NCBI RefSeq assembly: GCF_000718555.1
Contig: NZ_JOAN01000003.1
Span: 62,001 to 126,000, forward strand
Direction of reading: 5' to 3'
Length of the DNA: 64,000 nt
From: Micromonospora chokoriensis
GTDB lineage: Bacteria > Actinomycetota > Actinomycetes > Mycobacteriales > Micromonosporaceae
The position numbers and the translations under genes were made by a program. Position 1 is the stretch's first letter. Each line of letters opens with the position of its first letter. The notes beneath the pieces are model-generated. The model had not been told where the DNA came from. It ran no database searches and saw nothing but the letters and a program-made list of their open reading frames with translations. Below are positions 8,951-18,374 of the stretch, one piece after another.

Positions 8951-10065
8951 AGCAGGTCCCTATACAACGACTCGAGTTTGACGGTCTGCCGGCTCAGGTT
9001 GAACTGGTCTTCGACGGTCTGCCGCCCGACCTTGCCGAACCGGTCACAAAGGTTCTGATCGCGCAGTAGTTCGATCAACCGGTCCGCGAGCGCGGCGACA
9101 TCACGCTCGGGCACCAGGAAGCCGTTCGCCCCGTCCGTCACCGCTTCGGGAATACCACCGTGATGGGTTCCGACCACCGGCTTACCGGAGGCGGCCGCCT
9201 CCAGCAGCACCATCCCCAGCCCCTCCTGGTCACCGTCCTGGGCCGTCACGCTCGGCAGGCACAGCAGCGTCGACTGGCTCAGCCAGCGGAGGGTGTCACT
9301 GTGCTTCTGCGCGCCCAGGAAACGCACTCCCGCCTCAACTCCGAGTTCCCGGGCGAGCGCGGCGAGTGAGTCGCGAAGCGGGCCTTCGCCGATAAGCACC
9401 AACTCGCTGGCGGGGATCGCCTTGCGTACCTCGGCGAATGCTCGCAGCAGGTACTGCGTCCCCTTCTTCTCGACCAGCCGAGCGACGTGCAGGATCCGGG
9501 GTGCGTCGACGGGACCGGAGGGCTGAATGGCCTCGACGTCCACCCCGATGGGGAGGACGTGGCATCGCTCGGCGGGGTAACCCCATTCCACCGCGCGTCG
9601 TCGGATGTGCTCGGACACACAGATGAACACGGCGCCCTCGGCAAAGAGGGAGTGCCGCCAGGTGACGTAGTTCAACCACGAGGGCTTCTTCGAGGCCACC
9701 ATCTTCGCCCGACTGACCGTCACGTCAAAGCCGTGCAGGGTCGTGACCAGCGGGACCTTCAGGGCCTTCGCGGTGGGCACCGCGTACACGCCCTCGACGC
9801 CGAAGTGGGCGTGCAGCAGCGCGGTGTCACGCTTCGCGAGGGCATCGACCAACGCCTCCGAACGGCGGGTCAACGTGTACGACAGAACCGCCGGCCTGCC
9901 GAACTCGGCGACGCTAACTGATTCGGTCCCCGGCCTGGTCGGAACCGGGTCGCGGCCCACGAACAACGGCCGGAAGGTGCGCATCGCCAATGCCTGGTTC
10001 GGGATGAACGTCTCCGACGGCAGGAACTGTTGATGTCGCAGGATCCCGACGGTGGGCAGTTGCAT
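8947..10065 (-). CDS. Glycosyltransferase family 4 (AmsK/colanic-acid type)
   Basis: 372 residues. The N-terminus GILRHQQFLPSETFIPNQ matches the conserved start of GT4 enzymes of colanic acid/amylovoran type, which supports the ATG at 10065 even though it lies 152 bases inside the end of the polymerase gene. Donor-side motifs are LHVARLVEKKGTQYLLRAFA and EGLGMVLLEAAASGKPVVG (EX7E). Retaining transfer of a sugar onto a lipid-linked intermediate is expected; exact sugar unknown. Confidence 0.87.
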   Translation of the reverse strand: MQLPTVGILRHQQFLPSETFIPNQALAMRTFRPLFVGRDPVPTRPGTESVSVAEFGRPAVLSYTLTRRSEALVDALAKRDTALLHAHFGVEGVYAVPTAKALKVPLVTTLHGFDVTVSRAKMVASKKPSWLNYVTWRHSLFAEGAVFICVSEHIRRRAVEWGYPAERCHVLPIGVDVEAIQPSGPVDAPRILHVARLVEKKGTQYLLRAFAEVRKAIPASELVLIGEGPLRDSLAALARELGVEAGVRFLGAQKHSDTLRWLSQSTLLCLPSVTAQDGDQEGLGMVLLEAAASGKPVVGTHHGGIPEAVTDGANGFLVPERDVAALADRLIELLRDQNLCDRFGKVGRQTVEDQFNLSRQTVKLESLYRDLL

Positions 10066-11434
10066 GGTCGTTCGACTCCTCGCGGTGGCCCACCACGAGG
10101 TAGGCGACCAGCAGCGAAAGAATGGGAATGAGGTGGATGTCGCCGAAGATCTCGGTGTTGTCGCCCAGACCGTGGATCAGCGTCCACGCGATCGCGGCGG
10201 TGGTCCAGAGCGCGAAGGTCCGATACTGGCCTTCGCCGGTCCGCGCGGCGCGCACGGCGAGCCGCAGGGTTAGCGCGAAGAACACAGCGGTCAGGACGAA
10301 TCCGCCCAGACCTGTCGCGGCCCACGCAGCCAGGAGCACGTTGTGCGGCGGGAAACTGCGGTAGATGCCGTGCTCGCGGGCGTAGGCCCCGAAGCCGGCG
10401 TCCCAGCCGCCGTAACCAAGGCCGAGGAGCGGATCCCGCAGGAACGCCTCGACGCCGAAGCCCCAGATGGCCGTCCGGTCGCCGAAGGACTTGGCCAACG
10501 CCTGGGTGAAGCTGAGGTCGGCGGCGACCAGTACGGCCACGACGCCGCCGAGCAGAGCCACGCCGGCGAGCCCGAGCGCCAGTTGGCGGTGCGCTCGCCT
10601 CAGCTGGCGGCGGTGGCTGCCGTGCCCGAGCGCGCCCGACTGGGCGGCCCGTCGTGCCCGGATGAGCCGCTTGGCGGCGAATACGGATGCGGGCAGGAAG
10701 ACGGCCAGGACCGTCGCCGACTTGGAGCCGGTGATCGGCACCGCCGCGAGGGCGACAAAGCCCACCACTCGGGTCCAACGGCTCCCGGTGACGGCGGCGA
10801 CGGCGAACGCGGCGGCCGCGTTCACGCCGAGGAACAGCCCGGCGACGTTCGCGTTGACGAAGACCCCGCCGGACTTCGCCTCGTCGAAGACGTTGTTCGG
10901 ACTGCCCGTGAAGAGGGCCGCGACCGTGTTCTGCCCGCTGACGATGCCCGCGACCGAACGGAGGAAGGCGTCCTCCACACCGGGCAGGACCCGGAAGACG
11001 AGTACGAGCACCGCCTCGAACACGATCCAGGGCCAGTACCAGCGTTCGATCCGGCGGAGCAGGCCGGGATCCTGGCGGACCGCCTGGATCATCAGCGCCA
11101 GCGTGACGATGAACTGGCCGAGCAGAATGATCAACGGTAGACCGGCCCGTGCGTCCGGCGACCAGGCCAGTGCGAGCAGCCGCACCACGAGCAGGGCGAT
11201 CAGGACGCGGAAGAGGCCGAGGCGGAGCAGGCTGGTGCCGGAGCCGCGCCGGGCCGCCAACAGCACCCCCGGCACCAGCAGAATGGTGACAAACGTCGAC
11301 GCCGCGACGTCGGTGCTGCCCTCGGGCAACAGGTAGAACTGCGGCACAGCCAGGAATAGCACGAGACAGACCGCAGACCATGGCGCCGATCCGATCGCGA
11401 TCGCCCAGGCTGCGGCCGGACGGACCCTAGCCAC
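9914..11434 (-). CDS. O-antigen ligase/Wzy-like polysaccharide polymerase
   Basis: 506 residues with about ten to twelve transmembrane helices. The GTG at 11434 overlaps the upstream stop by eight bases. The Wzy_C-type periplasmic loop is visible: WGFGVEAFLRDPLLGLGYGG and then PHNVLLAAWAATGLGGFVL. Such proteins polymerise or ligate lipid-linked repeat units on the outer face of the membrane. After the last helix (SLLVAYLVVGH) the frame runs on for about 50 polar residues over the start of the next glycosyltransferase, an unusually long 152-base overlap; this tail may be non-essential or a sign of a past frameshift. Confidence 0.83.
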   Translation of the reverse strand: MARVRPAAAWAIAIGSAPWSAVCLVLFLAVPQFYLLPEGSTDVAASTFVTILLVPGVLLAARRGSGTSLLRLGLFRVLIALLVVRLLALAWSPDARAGLPLIILLGQFIVTLALMIQAVRQDPGLLRRIERWYWPWIVFEAVLVLVFRVLPGVEDAFLRSVAGIVSGQNTVAALFTGSPNNVFDEAKSGGVFVNANVAGLFLGVNAAAAFAVAAVTGSRWTRVVGFVALAAVPITGSKSATVLAVFLPASVFAAKRLIRARRAAQSGALGHGSHRRQLRRAHRQLALGLAGVALLGGVVAVLVAADLSFTQALAKSFGDRTAIWGFGVEAFLRDPLLGLGYGGWDAGFGAYAREHGIYRSFPPHNVLLAAWAATGLGGFVLTAVFFALTLRLAVRAARTGEGQYRTFALWTTAAIAWTLIHGLGDNTEIFGDIHLIPILSLLVAYLVVGHREESNDHATAHRRDPATSTVPAVGDVHPEPGIGDAHLPAVVRGPRPGSDQAGDRIS

Positions 11435-12692
11435 GAGACCTTCCAGCGTCGCCCGCCGGCCGCGTCACCACCTCGCCGGCACGCCGTGGCATCCGGTGCG
11501 CGATCTCGCGCAGGAGGCCGCCCCGGGAACTCCAGCCGAAGTCGCTGGCGTACTGGATGCGAGCCGCGAGCACGTCGTCCGCAGCGGGCCGGATCCTGGC
11601 CAGCACCTCGTCGACGAAGGCGGTGGCTGAGGTCGCGGCCGTGATGTGTGCGGTTGCCTGTGCCGCCTGGACGACGTCCGGGATGGGCGTGCTGACCACG
11701 CTCAGACCGGAGGAGAGGTATTCGTAGCACTTGAGCGGGCTGACACCTGCGGTGTAGTCGTTCAGCGAGTACGGGATCAAGCCCACGCTGCACGTGCCCG
11801 CTGCGGCGGCGAGTTGGTCGAGGGGGAGCATGCCCAGGTAGCGGGCGCCGAGCCGTTCCAGCTCGGCCAGTTCGCGGTCGAACCCGCCGCCGCCGGCCGC
11901 GATCGGGCCGGCGAGGAGAAGCTCGCCGTGCCCCTGAAGCGCGGTGGCCAGCGTGCGCAGCAGCTCGAAGTCCAGCTTGTGTGGCGTGAGGTTGCCCGCG
12001 AACAACGCCGCGGGACGCCGCTGCGACGCCGGCTGGCTGGCGGCGGAGAAGACGTCGATCTCCGCGACGTTCGGCAGGGTGAGGACCTCACTGAACCCGA
12101 CGTCGGTCAGGTGGGCAGTGACCGCCCCGCTGGTGCCGATGGTCAGGTCGGCCCGGTTCGCGAGCTTCCGCTCGCCAGCGGAGACGGCTGAGCCGTCGAT
12201 GCCGGGGAATGCCTGGAAGATGTCGACGCAGTGGTAGAGGGTGTAGTCCGCGTACTGCTCGAGACCGTACGTCACCGGCGTGAAGGTCCAGAGGATCCGT
12301 GGGCTCGGGCTGCGCCGCCACTCGGCCACGGCCCGCTCCAACAGCAATCGGTTGGGCAGTCGCGTCGGTGCCTGGTGGATCGGCACGATGAGCGGCGAGA
12401 TGACGTTGACCCGGTCAGGAATGGGGCGGTAGGTAGCCGTCTTCTCGTGGCCGACAACCGAGTGCCGCAGTCGCTTGGCGATGCGGGTGACGTCCTTCGC
12501 GTCGAGCCGCACCCGCCGCAGACCGAGGGACTCCACGAAGTGGGTGTCGAAGTCACGGGCCAGTTCCCGTACGACGTAGTGCTGATTCGTGGCGATCGGA
12601 GAGTTCCACTCGGCGGTGCCCAGGACCAGGATCGTCGGTGCTGCCGACCCGGCTCCGGAGAGGGGTTCCGGGGGCGAAGGTGGTGTCGTCAC
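11427..12692 (-). CDS. Glycosyltransferase (GT-B, TuaH-like), first gene of the operon
   Basis: 421 residues from a GTG at 12692, preceded by GGAAGAG; an upstream extension is low in plausibility. Conserved-looking segments are GTAEWNSPIATNQHYVVREL at the N-terminus and AGVSPLKCYEYLSSGLSVVS near residue 320, with LFAGNLTPHKLDFELLRTLA between. These fit GT-B glycosyltransferases such as the teichuronic-acid enzyme TuaH. It heads the exopolysaccharide operon that runs down to 3715 with overlaps or gaps of at most 10 bases between most genes. Specificity unknown. Confidence 0.78.
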   Translation of the reverse strand: MTTPPSPPEPLSGAGSAAPTILVLGTAEWNSPIATNQHYVVRELARDFDTHFVESLGLRRVRLDAKDVTRIAKRLRHSVVGHEKTATYRPIPDRVNVISPLIVPIHQAPTRLPNRLLLERAVAEWRRSPSPRILWTFTPVTYGLEQYADYTLYHCVDIFQAFPGIDGSAVSAGERKLANRADLTIGTSGAVTAHLTDVGFSEVLTLPNVAEIDVFSAASQPASQRRPAALFAGNLTPHKLDFELLRTLATALQGHGELLLAGPIAAGGGGFDRELAELERLGARYLGMLPLDQLAAAAGTCSVGLIPYSLNDYTAGVSPLKCYEYLSSGLSVVSTPIPDVVQAAQATAHITAATSATAFVDEVLARIRPAADDVLAARIQYASDFGWSSRGGLLREIAHRMPRRAGEVVTRPAGDAGRSRG

Positions 12693-13105
12693 GTGTCTCT
12701 TCCGGATTCGTCCGGCCACTTGATTGCGCTGCGGCCGCAGGTCTGCAGACCGCGCGGCAGCGGTGGTGCGTGCATCAAGGGACGCACCCCCGTTACCTCC
12801 GGTCCCCGTTCGGCTTAGCGCGCTCCACCAGCCCAACGAGGCTGTGCCGGGCGCGCCCGCAGACGGGCAGCAGCGAGGGCTGCCCGTCAAGCCCGGGTTA
12901 ATAGACCTCAACGCCGGCCCTCCTGTCAATGGTGGCCCGACGGCCTGCGCGGGCGGGCCCAGCGCAGGCAGCGAAAGTCCGCACTTTATGTACTGTTTTC
13001 AGCCCGAATGGAGGTCTAGGTAACGCCGATGAAATGGCTCTTCGGTCAGTTTGTATCGCCGAGTAACCGGTTCCGGCCCGTCTGCGGGGAATGCCGACAC
13101 TCCCT
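12693..13105. other. Intergenic region upstream of the exopolysaccharide operon
   Basis: About 410 bases between divergent genes. I see no convincing coding frame. A 10-base-pair hairpin (12862-12871 with 12879-12888, loop of seven) followed by an AT-richer stretch lies about 170 bases before the operon start and could be a leader terminator or attenuator. The operon promoter itself was not identified. Confidence 0.4.
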
Positions 13106-13111
13106 TACTGT
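13106..13111 (+). promoter_or_regulatory. -10 hexamer for DUF1800 gene, leaderless type
   Basis: TACTGT ends six bases before the ATG at 13118. There is no ribosome site before this ATG and no good -35, a pattern common for leaderless actinomycete genes. Confidence 0.45.
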
Positions 13112-13117
13112 GGACGC

Positions 13118-14386
13118 ATGACCGACGACATCGTCCTTCTGCTTCGGCGGGCCGGTTTCGGGCCCACCGCGGCGGAGGTAGGTGCCGCACGCCGACTCGG
13201 CTACGCATCGACACTGTCCGGTCTGGTGGCTCCAGCCGGCCCGGATGTCGGCGCGACCAGCGCGCCGGTGCCCAATCTGGGGCCTGACCCGTTCGTACTC
13301 CTGCCCCGCGCCACCGAAGCCCAGCAGGTGGTGGGTAGCCGGCGTCGCACCGAGCAGACCGTCGCGCTGGCCCGTTGGTGGCTCGACCGGATGACCGTGG
13401 CCGACCATCAGGCGGTCGAGAAGCTCATCTTCTTCTGGCACGGTCACTGGGCGACCTCGGTGGCGAAGGTCCGCAGCCCTCAGCTCATGTTCGGGCAGCT
13501 ACGCGAGTTCCGGGAGGCGCGTGACTTCGCCGACCTGGCGCACCGGATGGTGCTCGACCGGGCGCTGGTCTACTGGCTGGACGGGCAGCACAACAAGAAG
13601 GCCGCGCCGAACGAGAACCTCGCCCGCGAGCTGTTCGAGCTGTTCATGCTCGGCGTCGGGCAGTACACCGAACGGGACATCAAGGAGGCCGGCCGCGCAT
13701 TGGCGGGCTGGCGGGTCATCCTCGACCGCGAGAAGTTGGTCTCCGAACCTAAGGACCGCGACACCGGCCGCAAGACGATCCTCGGTGCCACCGCGAACTT
13801 CGACGCCAATGGTCTGGTCGACCTTCTGCTCCAGCACCCGACCTGCAGGCGGTTCATCGCGTCCCGACTGTGGTTCCGGTATGCCTCCAGCACCCAGCCG
13901 ATCCCGGAACGCACCCGAGAGGCGATGGCGGCGGAGTTCCCGGCGCCGATGGCGATGCTGAGGGTGCTCTTCGGCGACGAGGCGTTCCAGGCGACGCGCG
14001 GGACGATGGTCCAACAGCCGGTCGAGTGGCTCGTCGGCGCCATGCGGCATCTCGGGCTGCGGCCGGCGGCGATGCCCGAGCAGGTGTTCAGCCGGATCTA
14101 CTGGGCCATGGAAGCGCTGGGTCAGCGCCCGTTCGCCCCGCCCAGTGTCGGCGGGTGGCCGGCGGGTGCCGCCTGGCTGACCTCCGCCGCGGCCCAGGTG
14201 CGGCTGACGATCGCCGGTATCCTCGTCGACCTGGTCCGCCCCGGTCCGCTGACACCGGAGGCCGTCGCGCACCTGCTCTGTGTCGACCGCTGGACGGACC
14301 GGACGTACGCCGTGCTGCGCGACGCCCGCAACGACCGACTGAAGCTGATGCTCGGGCTGGTCAGCCCTGAGTACCTGGTGACGTGA
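13118..14386 (+). CDS. DUF1800 family protein
   Basis: 422 residues. Family hallmarks are LLLRRAGFGPT at the N-terminus, IFFWHGHWATS near residue 110, NENLARELFELFMLGVGQYT near 165 and PFAPPSVGGWP near 350. DUF1800 proteins are almost always encoded with a DUF1501 partner, as here (gap 19 bases). Their biochemical role is not established. The start ATG at 13118 rather than 13091 is chosen because the family begins right before LLLRRAGFG and a -10 hexamer lies six bases upstream. It is transcribed away from the exopolysaccharide operon. Confidence 0.88.
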   Translation: MTDDIVLLLRRAGFGPTAAEVGAARRLGYASTLSGLVAPAGPDVGATSAPVPNLGPDPFVLLPRATEAQQVVGSRRRTEQTVALARWWLDRMTVADHQAVEKLIFFWHGHWATSVAKVRSPQLMFGQLREFREARDFADLAHRMVLDRALVYWLDGQHNKKAAPNENLARELFELFMLGVGQYTERDIKEAGRALAGWRVILDREKLVSEPKDRDTGRKTILGATANFDANGLVDLLLQHPTCRRFIASRLWFRYASSTQPIPERTREAMAAEFPAPMAMLRVLFGDEAFQATRGTMVQQPVEWLVGAMRHLGLRPAAMPEQVFSRIYWAMEALGQRPFAPPSVGGWPAGAAWLTSAAAQVRLTIAGILVDLVRPGPLTPEAVAHLLCVDRWTDRTYAVLRDARNDRLKLMLGLVSPEYLVT

Positions 14387-14405
14387 CCAGAGTGGGTGGG
14401 TAGGC

Positions 14406-15668
14406 ATGGATGCGTTGACTCGACGACGGTTCCTCATCGCGTCCGGGGTGGTCGGCGGCGGCGCGTTGGCCGCCGGTGCCGGCGTGCTGGGCTTCCACGA
14501 ACTGCTCAGGACTGCCGAGAAGACCAGAGCCGGCGACGTCGAGGGTGGCCTACCAACGCTCGTCCTGGTCACCCTCTACGGCGGTAACGACGGGCTCAAT
14601 ACCGTTGTCCCGTACGCGGACGCGGCCTACCACAGCGCCCGGCCGGAGCTGGCGTACGCGCCAGCGCAGGTGCTGCCGCTCGACCAGACACTGGGTCTCA
14701 ACCCGATGCTGCGGGGAATGAGACGACTGTGGGACGCCAAACAGTTGGGCATCGTGCTCGGCGTCGGCTACCCCAAACCGGACCGTAGCCACTTCAAGTC
14801 GATGGATATCTGGCAGACGGCGTCCCCCGGCACTCCCGCCCCCACCGGCTGGGTGGGGCGGTGGCTCGACGGGATCAGTGCCGCCACCGAGACGGCCGTC
14901 AGCTTCGAGCCGGCGCTTCCGCCGATGCTGGTGGGCAAGTCCCGCATCGGCGTCTGCGTGAGCTATCGGGGGCTCACCCTGCCGTCGGGCGTCTCACCCG
15001 ATGTGGTCTCGGCCCTCGGCCAGGTCGAGCCGGGTGAGTCGGAGATGCAGGCGCGGGCCGCAGCCTCCTACGCGGACCTCATCACCATGAACCGTGCGGT
15101 GATGAAGTCCGCGGGCAGCGGCTCCGACGAGCAGGGCCACAGCGGCGGCGAGGGTGTCCCGGCCACCGGGACGGGTGGCGACAACGCGCTCTCCGCCCAG
15201 TTGGCGCTCGTCGCCAGGTGTGTCGAGTCCCAGGTCCCTACCCGGGTCTATTCGGTGAGTCTGGGCGGGTTCGACACCCACGCTGGCGAGCGGGTGTGGC
15301 AGGAGACGCTGCTGCGGCACCTGGATGACGCGCTGAGCGCCTTCGTGGACCGGATGGGCCGCAGCGCGGCCGGCCGACGGGTCACCGTCGTGGTCTACAG
15401 CGAGTTCGGCCGGCGGGTCCGGGCGAACGCCTCCGACGGCACCGACCACGGCACAGCCGGGCCGGTGTTCGTCCTCGGCCATGGGGTGGCCGGCGGGTTC
15501 TACGGCGAGCAGCCCAGCCTGACCGACCTGGACGACGGTGACCTCAAGGCGACGACGGACTTCCGCGACGTCTTCGGCACCGTCCTCGCCCACGTGTTGG
15601 CCGGAGACCCGGATCGCCACCTGGGTGGCTACCGGGCGCACCTGCTGCCGCTGCTCAGTTCGCGGTGA
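14406..15668 (+). CDS. DUF1501 family protein, Tat-exported
   Basis: 420 residues with a twin-arginine signal: LTRRRFLIASGVVGGGALAA, cleavage expected near residue 30. The family core is visible as LVTLYGGNDGLNTVVPY, PDRSHFKSMDIWQT and SEFGRRVRANASDGTDHGTA, a layout shared with alkaline-phosphatase-superfamily proteins. Likely exported folded and acting at the cell surface together with the DUF1800 product. Its position between two parts of a polysaccharide locus invites a role in surface polymer handling, which is inference only. Confidence 0.88.
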   Translation: MDALTRRRFLIASGVVGGGALAAGAGVLGFHELLRTAEKTRAGDVEGGLPTLVLVTLYGGNDGLNTVVPYADAAYHSARPELAYAPAQVLPLDQTLGLNPMLRGMRRLWDAKQLGIVLGVGYPKPDRSHFKSMDIWQTASPGTPAPTGWVGRWLDGISAATETAVSFEPALPPMLVGKSRIGVCVSYRGLTLPSGVSPDVVSALGQVEPGESEMQARAAASYADLITMNRAVMKSAGSGSDEQGHSGGEGVPATGTGGDNALSAQLALVARCVESQVPTRVYSVSLGGFDTHAGERVWQETLLRHLDDALSAFVDRMGRSAAGRRVTVVVYSEFGRRVRANASDGTDHGTAGPVFVLGHGVAGGFYGEQPSLTDLDDGDLKATTDFRDVFGTVLAHVLAGDPDRHLGGYRAHLLPLLSSR

Positions 15669-15677
15669 CGCTGGCCG

Positions 15678-17180
15678 TCAGCGGCCGCCGCCTCGGAAGA
15701 CCTCGGAGACCGTACGGAGCACGACCTTGACGTCCAGCCACAGCGACCAGTTCTCGATGTAGTAGTTGTCGAACCGCGCCCGGTCGGAGATTGGCGTGTC
15801 ACCGCGCAGGCCGCTGACCTGGGCGAGCCCGGTCAACCCCACCGGGACGCGGTGCCGCATCGCGTAGTTCGGGTACTCGGCGGAGAACTTCTCCACGAAG
15901 TACGGCCGCTCCGGTCGCGGCCCGACCACGCTCATGTCGCCGCGCAGGATGTTCCAGAGCTGAGGAAGCTCGTCCAGGGACGTGCGGCGCATGAACCGAC
16001 CGATCGGGCCGACCCGTCGATCGTTCGCGATCGACCAGTTCGTCTGCGACTCGGTCTCGTCGACCGGGCGCATCGACCGGAACTTGACGACGTTGAACGG
16101 CTTGCCGAACCGGCCGATGCGCTCCTGGTAGAAGAAGATCCCGCGACCCCCGTCGATGAACGTCGCAAGCGCGCACAGCAGCAGCACCGGGCTCAGTAGG
16201 AACAGGGACAGGCCGGCAAAGACGACGTCGGAGGCCCGCTTGATCGCCCAACGCGGACCGGAGAGCGAGATGTCGCCGACCTTCACGATGGGGATGGCCC
16301 CGATGTGGTCCGGGTACCCGCCCTGCGAGCGGGAACCCCACAGGCGTGGCACCTCCCACAGGTCGCAGCGTGAGCTGCCGGGCCGCAGGAGGGTGTCCAT
16401 CAGTTCCGACTCCGGGCAGTCCGGGTCGGCGATGACCAGCACCTCACACTTCAGCACCCGGACCAGCTTCTCCAACTCGTTGAGGCTGCCGAGCAGCGGA
16501 AGCACGGCGGAATCCTGCTGTGCCGTCACGTCGACACAGCCCACGAAGCGCAGGCCGTACTGCGGGTACCGACGCAGCAAACGGGCCAGCTCCAAGGCGA
16601 CCGGGCCACTGCCGATGATGATGGCGTTGTGCTCCACCCAACGACGCTTGCGCACCAGGATGGTGAGTGCCCGGCTGAGCGCCCGGCCAACGATCACCAG
16701 GCCGGCGGAGATGGCGACGCCCCGCATGAAGCCGCCGACGTACTCGACCGAGGAGTGCCGTTCCGCGGCGATGATGGCCACCACCGCGGCGGAGGCCAGT
16801 AGACGCCCGACGATGCTCGGGAGTTCGTCCAGGATGCTCACGTGCCGGCGGGCCTGGTAGAGCCCGCCGGCCGCGAAGATGGCCATGGTGAGCCCGGCGT
16901 TGACGAGGGTGCCACGCCAGTAGTCCTGCGAGATCACCAGAGGGAAAAGTAGCGCGACGATGTCGATCGGAACCGTCATCATCCAGGCCCGCAGTAGACG
17001 CGTCCGGGACGAGGTTCGGGACCCTGCGTATGGCAGGACCGCGGTGGTCTCCAGACCGGGCCGAGGCGCCGGTACGGTCTTGGGAACCGTCACCGGCTCG
17101 ACCCTGCGCTCCACCGGGTCGGGCTCGCCGGGCCACTGCGCGGGTGCGCCTGATCGGCTTGTCGTTGAATGACCTGACAT
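15678..17180 (-). CDS. Undecaprenyl-phosphate sugar phosphotransferase (priming enzyme)
   Basis: 500 residues. Five transmembrane helices: four in the N-terminal part (about residues 45-165), a CoA-binding-like cytosolic domain (NAIIIGSGPVALELARLLRR), then a fifth helix before the catalytic domain. The bacterial sugar transferase signatures are KRASDVVFAGLSLFLLSPVL, VVKFRSMRPVD, DELPQLWNI and GDMSVVGPRP. The enzyme loads the first sugar-1-phosphate onto undecaprenyl phosphate and so starts repeat-unit synthesis. The ATG at 17180 has AAAGG seven bases upstream. It is separated from the glycosyltransferases by the DUF1800/DUF1501 pair, with which it is convergent (9-base gap). Confidence 0.92.
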   Translation of the reverse strand: MSGHSTTSRSGAPAQWPGEPDPVERRVEPVTVPKTVPAPRPGLETTAVLPYAGSRTSSRTRLLRAWMMTVPIDIVALLFPLVISQDYWRGTLVNAGLTMAIFAAGGLYQARRHVSILDELPSIVGRLLASAAVVAIIAAERHSSVEYVGGFMRGVAISAGLVIVGRALSRALTILVRKRRWVEHNAIIIGSGPVALELARLLRRYPQYGLRFVGCVDVTAQQDSAVLPLLGSLNELEKLVRVLKCEVLVIADPDCPESELMDTLLRPGSSRCDLWEVPRLWGSRSQGGYPDHIGAIPIVKVGDISLSGPRWAIKRASDVVFAGLSLFLLSPVLLLCALATFIDGGRGIFFYQERIGRFGKPFNVVKFRSMRPVDETESQTNWSIANDRRVGPIGRFMRRTSLDELPQLWNILRGDMSVVGPRPERPYFVEKFSAEYPNYAMRHRVPVGLTGLAQVSGLRGDTPISDRARFDNYYIENWSLWLDVKVVLRTVSEVFRGGGR

Positions 17181-17267
17181 GGTCAACCTTTCCCCCGTTA
17201 GTCCTTCGGAAGTAGACACATCGAGCCGAAGGGCGAAGGAAGGATACGACCAGGTCAGGCCCGCCGG

Positions 17268-17297
17268 TATAGACGAAGGGTCGATTTCCGCTGTCTA
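17268..17297 (-). promoter_or_regulatory. Candidate promoter for the priming sugar transferase
   Basis: On the minus strand TAGACA (17297-17292) and TCTATA (17273-17268) are 18 bases apart, about 90 bases before the sugar transferase start. The -35 overlaps the LCP stop codon, so the transferase may be transcribed both alone and by read-through from LCP. Confidence 0.4.
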
Positions 17298-18368
17298 CTT
17301 TACTGCGGACGCGATCTCCTCCACCGAGTCGCGGCGGACCGCGTCGAAGACACGGCTGGCCTTGGGCTTGTCGACGAGGACGACACTCTCGGTGCCCATC
17401 CGGCCGGTGCCCGTCGTGGGGCAGGTGAAGAAGCCGAGCTGGCCGCTGCGCATGTGCCGCAGCTGCATTGCCAGGTCAACCAGAGACATCGACTCGTCGA
17501 CCGCGACGGCGTCGGCGGTGGCCCGGACGAACGAGTTCAACTTGGTGGGGCTGGCCAGCGTGCCACCGGAGACGGCCTTGTCCAGGATCGCCTTGATGAC
17601 CTGCTGTTGGTGCTTGATCCGGGTGAAGTCGCCTTCGGCGAACGCGTACCGCTCGCGGGCGTAGTCCAGGGCGGTGGCCCCGTCCATGGTCTGCCGGCCC
17701 GCGACGAATTCCCGCCGGCCGTCCGGGTTCAACGAGTGCTTCGACGTGAAGGCCTGGTCCACAGTGATGTCGATGCCACCGAGCGCATCCACGATCTCCT
17801 TGAAGCCCGCGAAGTCCACCATCGCCACGTGGTCGATGCGGACGCCGGTGAACTTCTCCAGGGTCTGCACCATGAGCGGAACGCCACCCCACGCGTACGC
17901 CGCGTTGATTTTGGCGTCCTTGCCGCCCCGTCCCTGCGGCGACTCCGGCACGCTGACCCAGCTGTCCCGGGGAATCGAGATGAGCTGGGCGCTCTGCCGG
18001 TCCTTCGGAAGGTGGGCCAGGATGATGGTGTCGGTCCGGGAGCCAGAGCTGTTCTCCGGATCGCGGGAATCGCTACCGAGGATCATGATGTTCATAGCGC
18101 CCTGAGCGACGACCTCGGGTCGCGACTCCTCCGGCACGCCATCGAACGCGTCAACACGTTCGATCCCGGAATTGATCGACCGGAAGTAGAGCCCGCCTGC
18201 GATCAGACCGCCACCACCCAGCAACGCCATCACCAGAAAGGTGATCAGGGCGACCTTCTGCCACCGAGGGCGGCGGCGCCGCGATCGGGGCGCCTCAGTC
18301 GGCTCAGGTGGCGACTGCGCGTCAATGAACTGGGTCTGGGGTTCCGCGTACTCCTGGCGATACTGCAT
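17295..18368 (-). CDS. LytR-CpsA-Psr (LCP) family glycopolymer ligase
   Basis: 357 residues: cytoplasmic basic N-terminus, one transmembrane helix at about 40-62 and an extracellular LCP domain. Motifs seen are MILGSDSR, SRTDTIILAHL, ISIPRDSWV, INAAYAWGG and LDYARERYAF, including the arginines that bind the polyprenyl pyrophosphate. LCP enzymes attach lipid-linked glycopolymers to peptidoglycan. Placement just upstream of the priming transferase suggests it anchors the polymer of this locus. The ATG at 18368 has a -10 hexamer six bases upstream. Confidence 0.93.
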   Translation of the reverse strand: MQYRQEYAEPQTQFIDAQSPPEPTEAPRSRRRRPRWQKVALITFLVMALLGGGGLIAGGLYFRSINSGIERVDAFDGVPEESRPEVVAQGAMNIMILGSDSRDPENSSGSRTDTIILAHLPKDRQSAQLISIPRDSWVSVPESPQGRGGKDAKINAAYAWGGVPLMVQTLEKFTGVRIDHVAMVDFAGFKEIVDALGGIDITVDQAFTSKHSLNPDGRREFVAGRQTMDGATALDYARERYAFAEGDFTRIKHQQQVIKAILDKAVSGGTLASPTKLNSFVRATADAVAVDESMSLVDLAMQLRHMRSGQLGFFTCPTTGTGRMGTESVVLVDKPKASRVFDAVRRDSVEEIASAVK

Positions 18369-18374
18369 GCCGCG

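Noticed and set aside
9870..11381. Alternative 503-codon minus-strand frame over the polymerase
   Set aside because: Arg/Pro-rich shadow frame with no membrane helices, unlike the polymerase frame.
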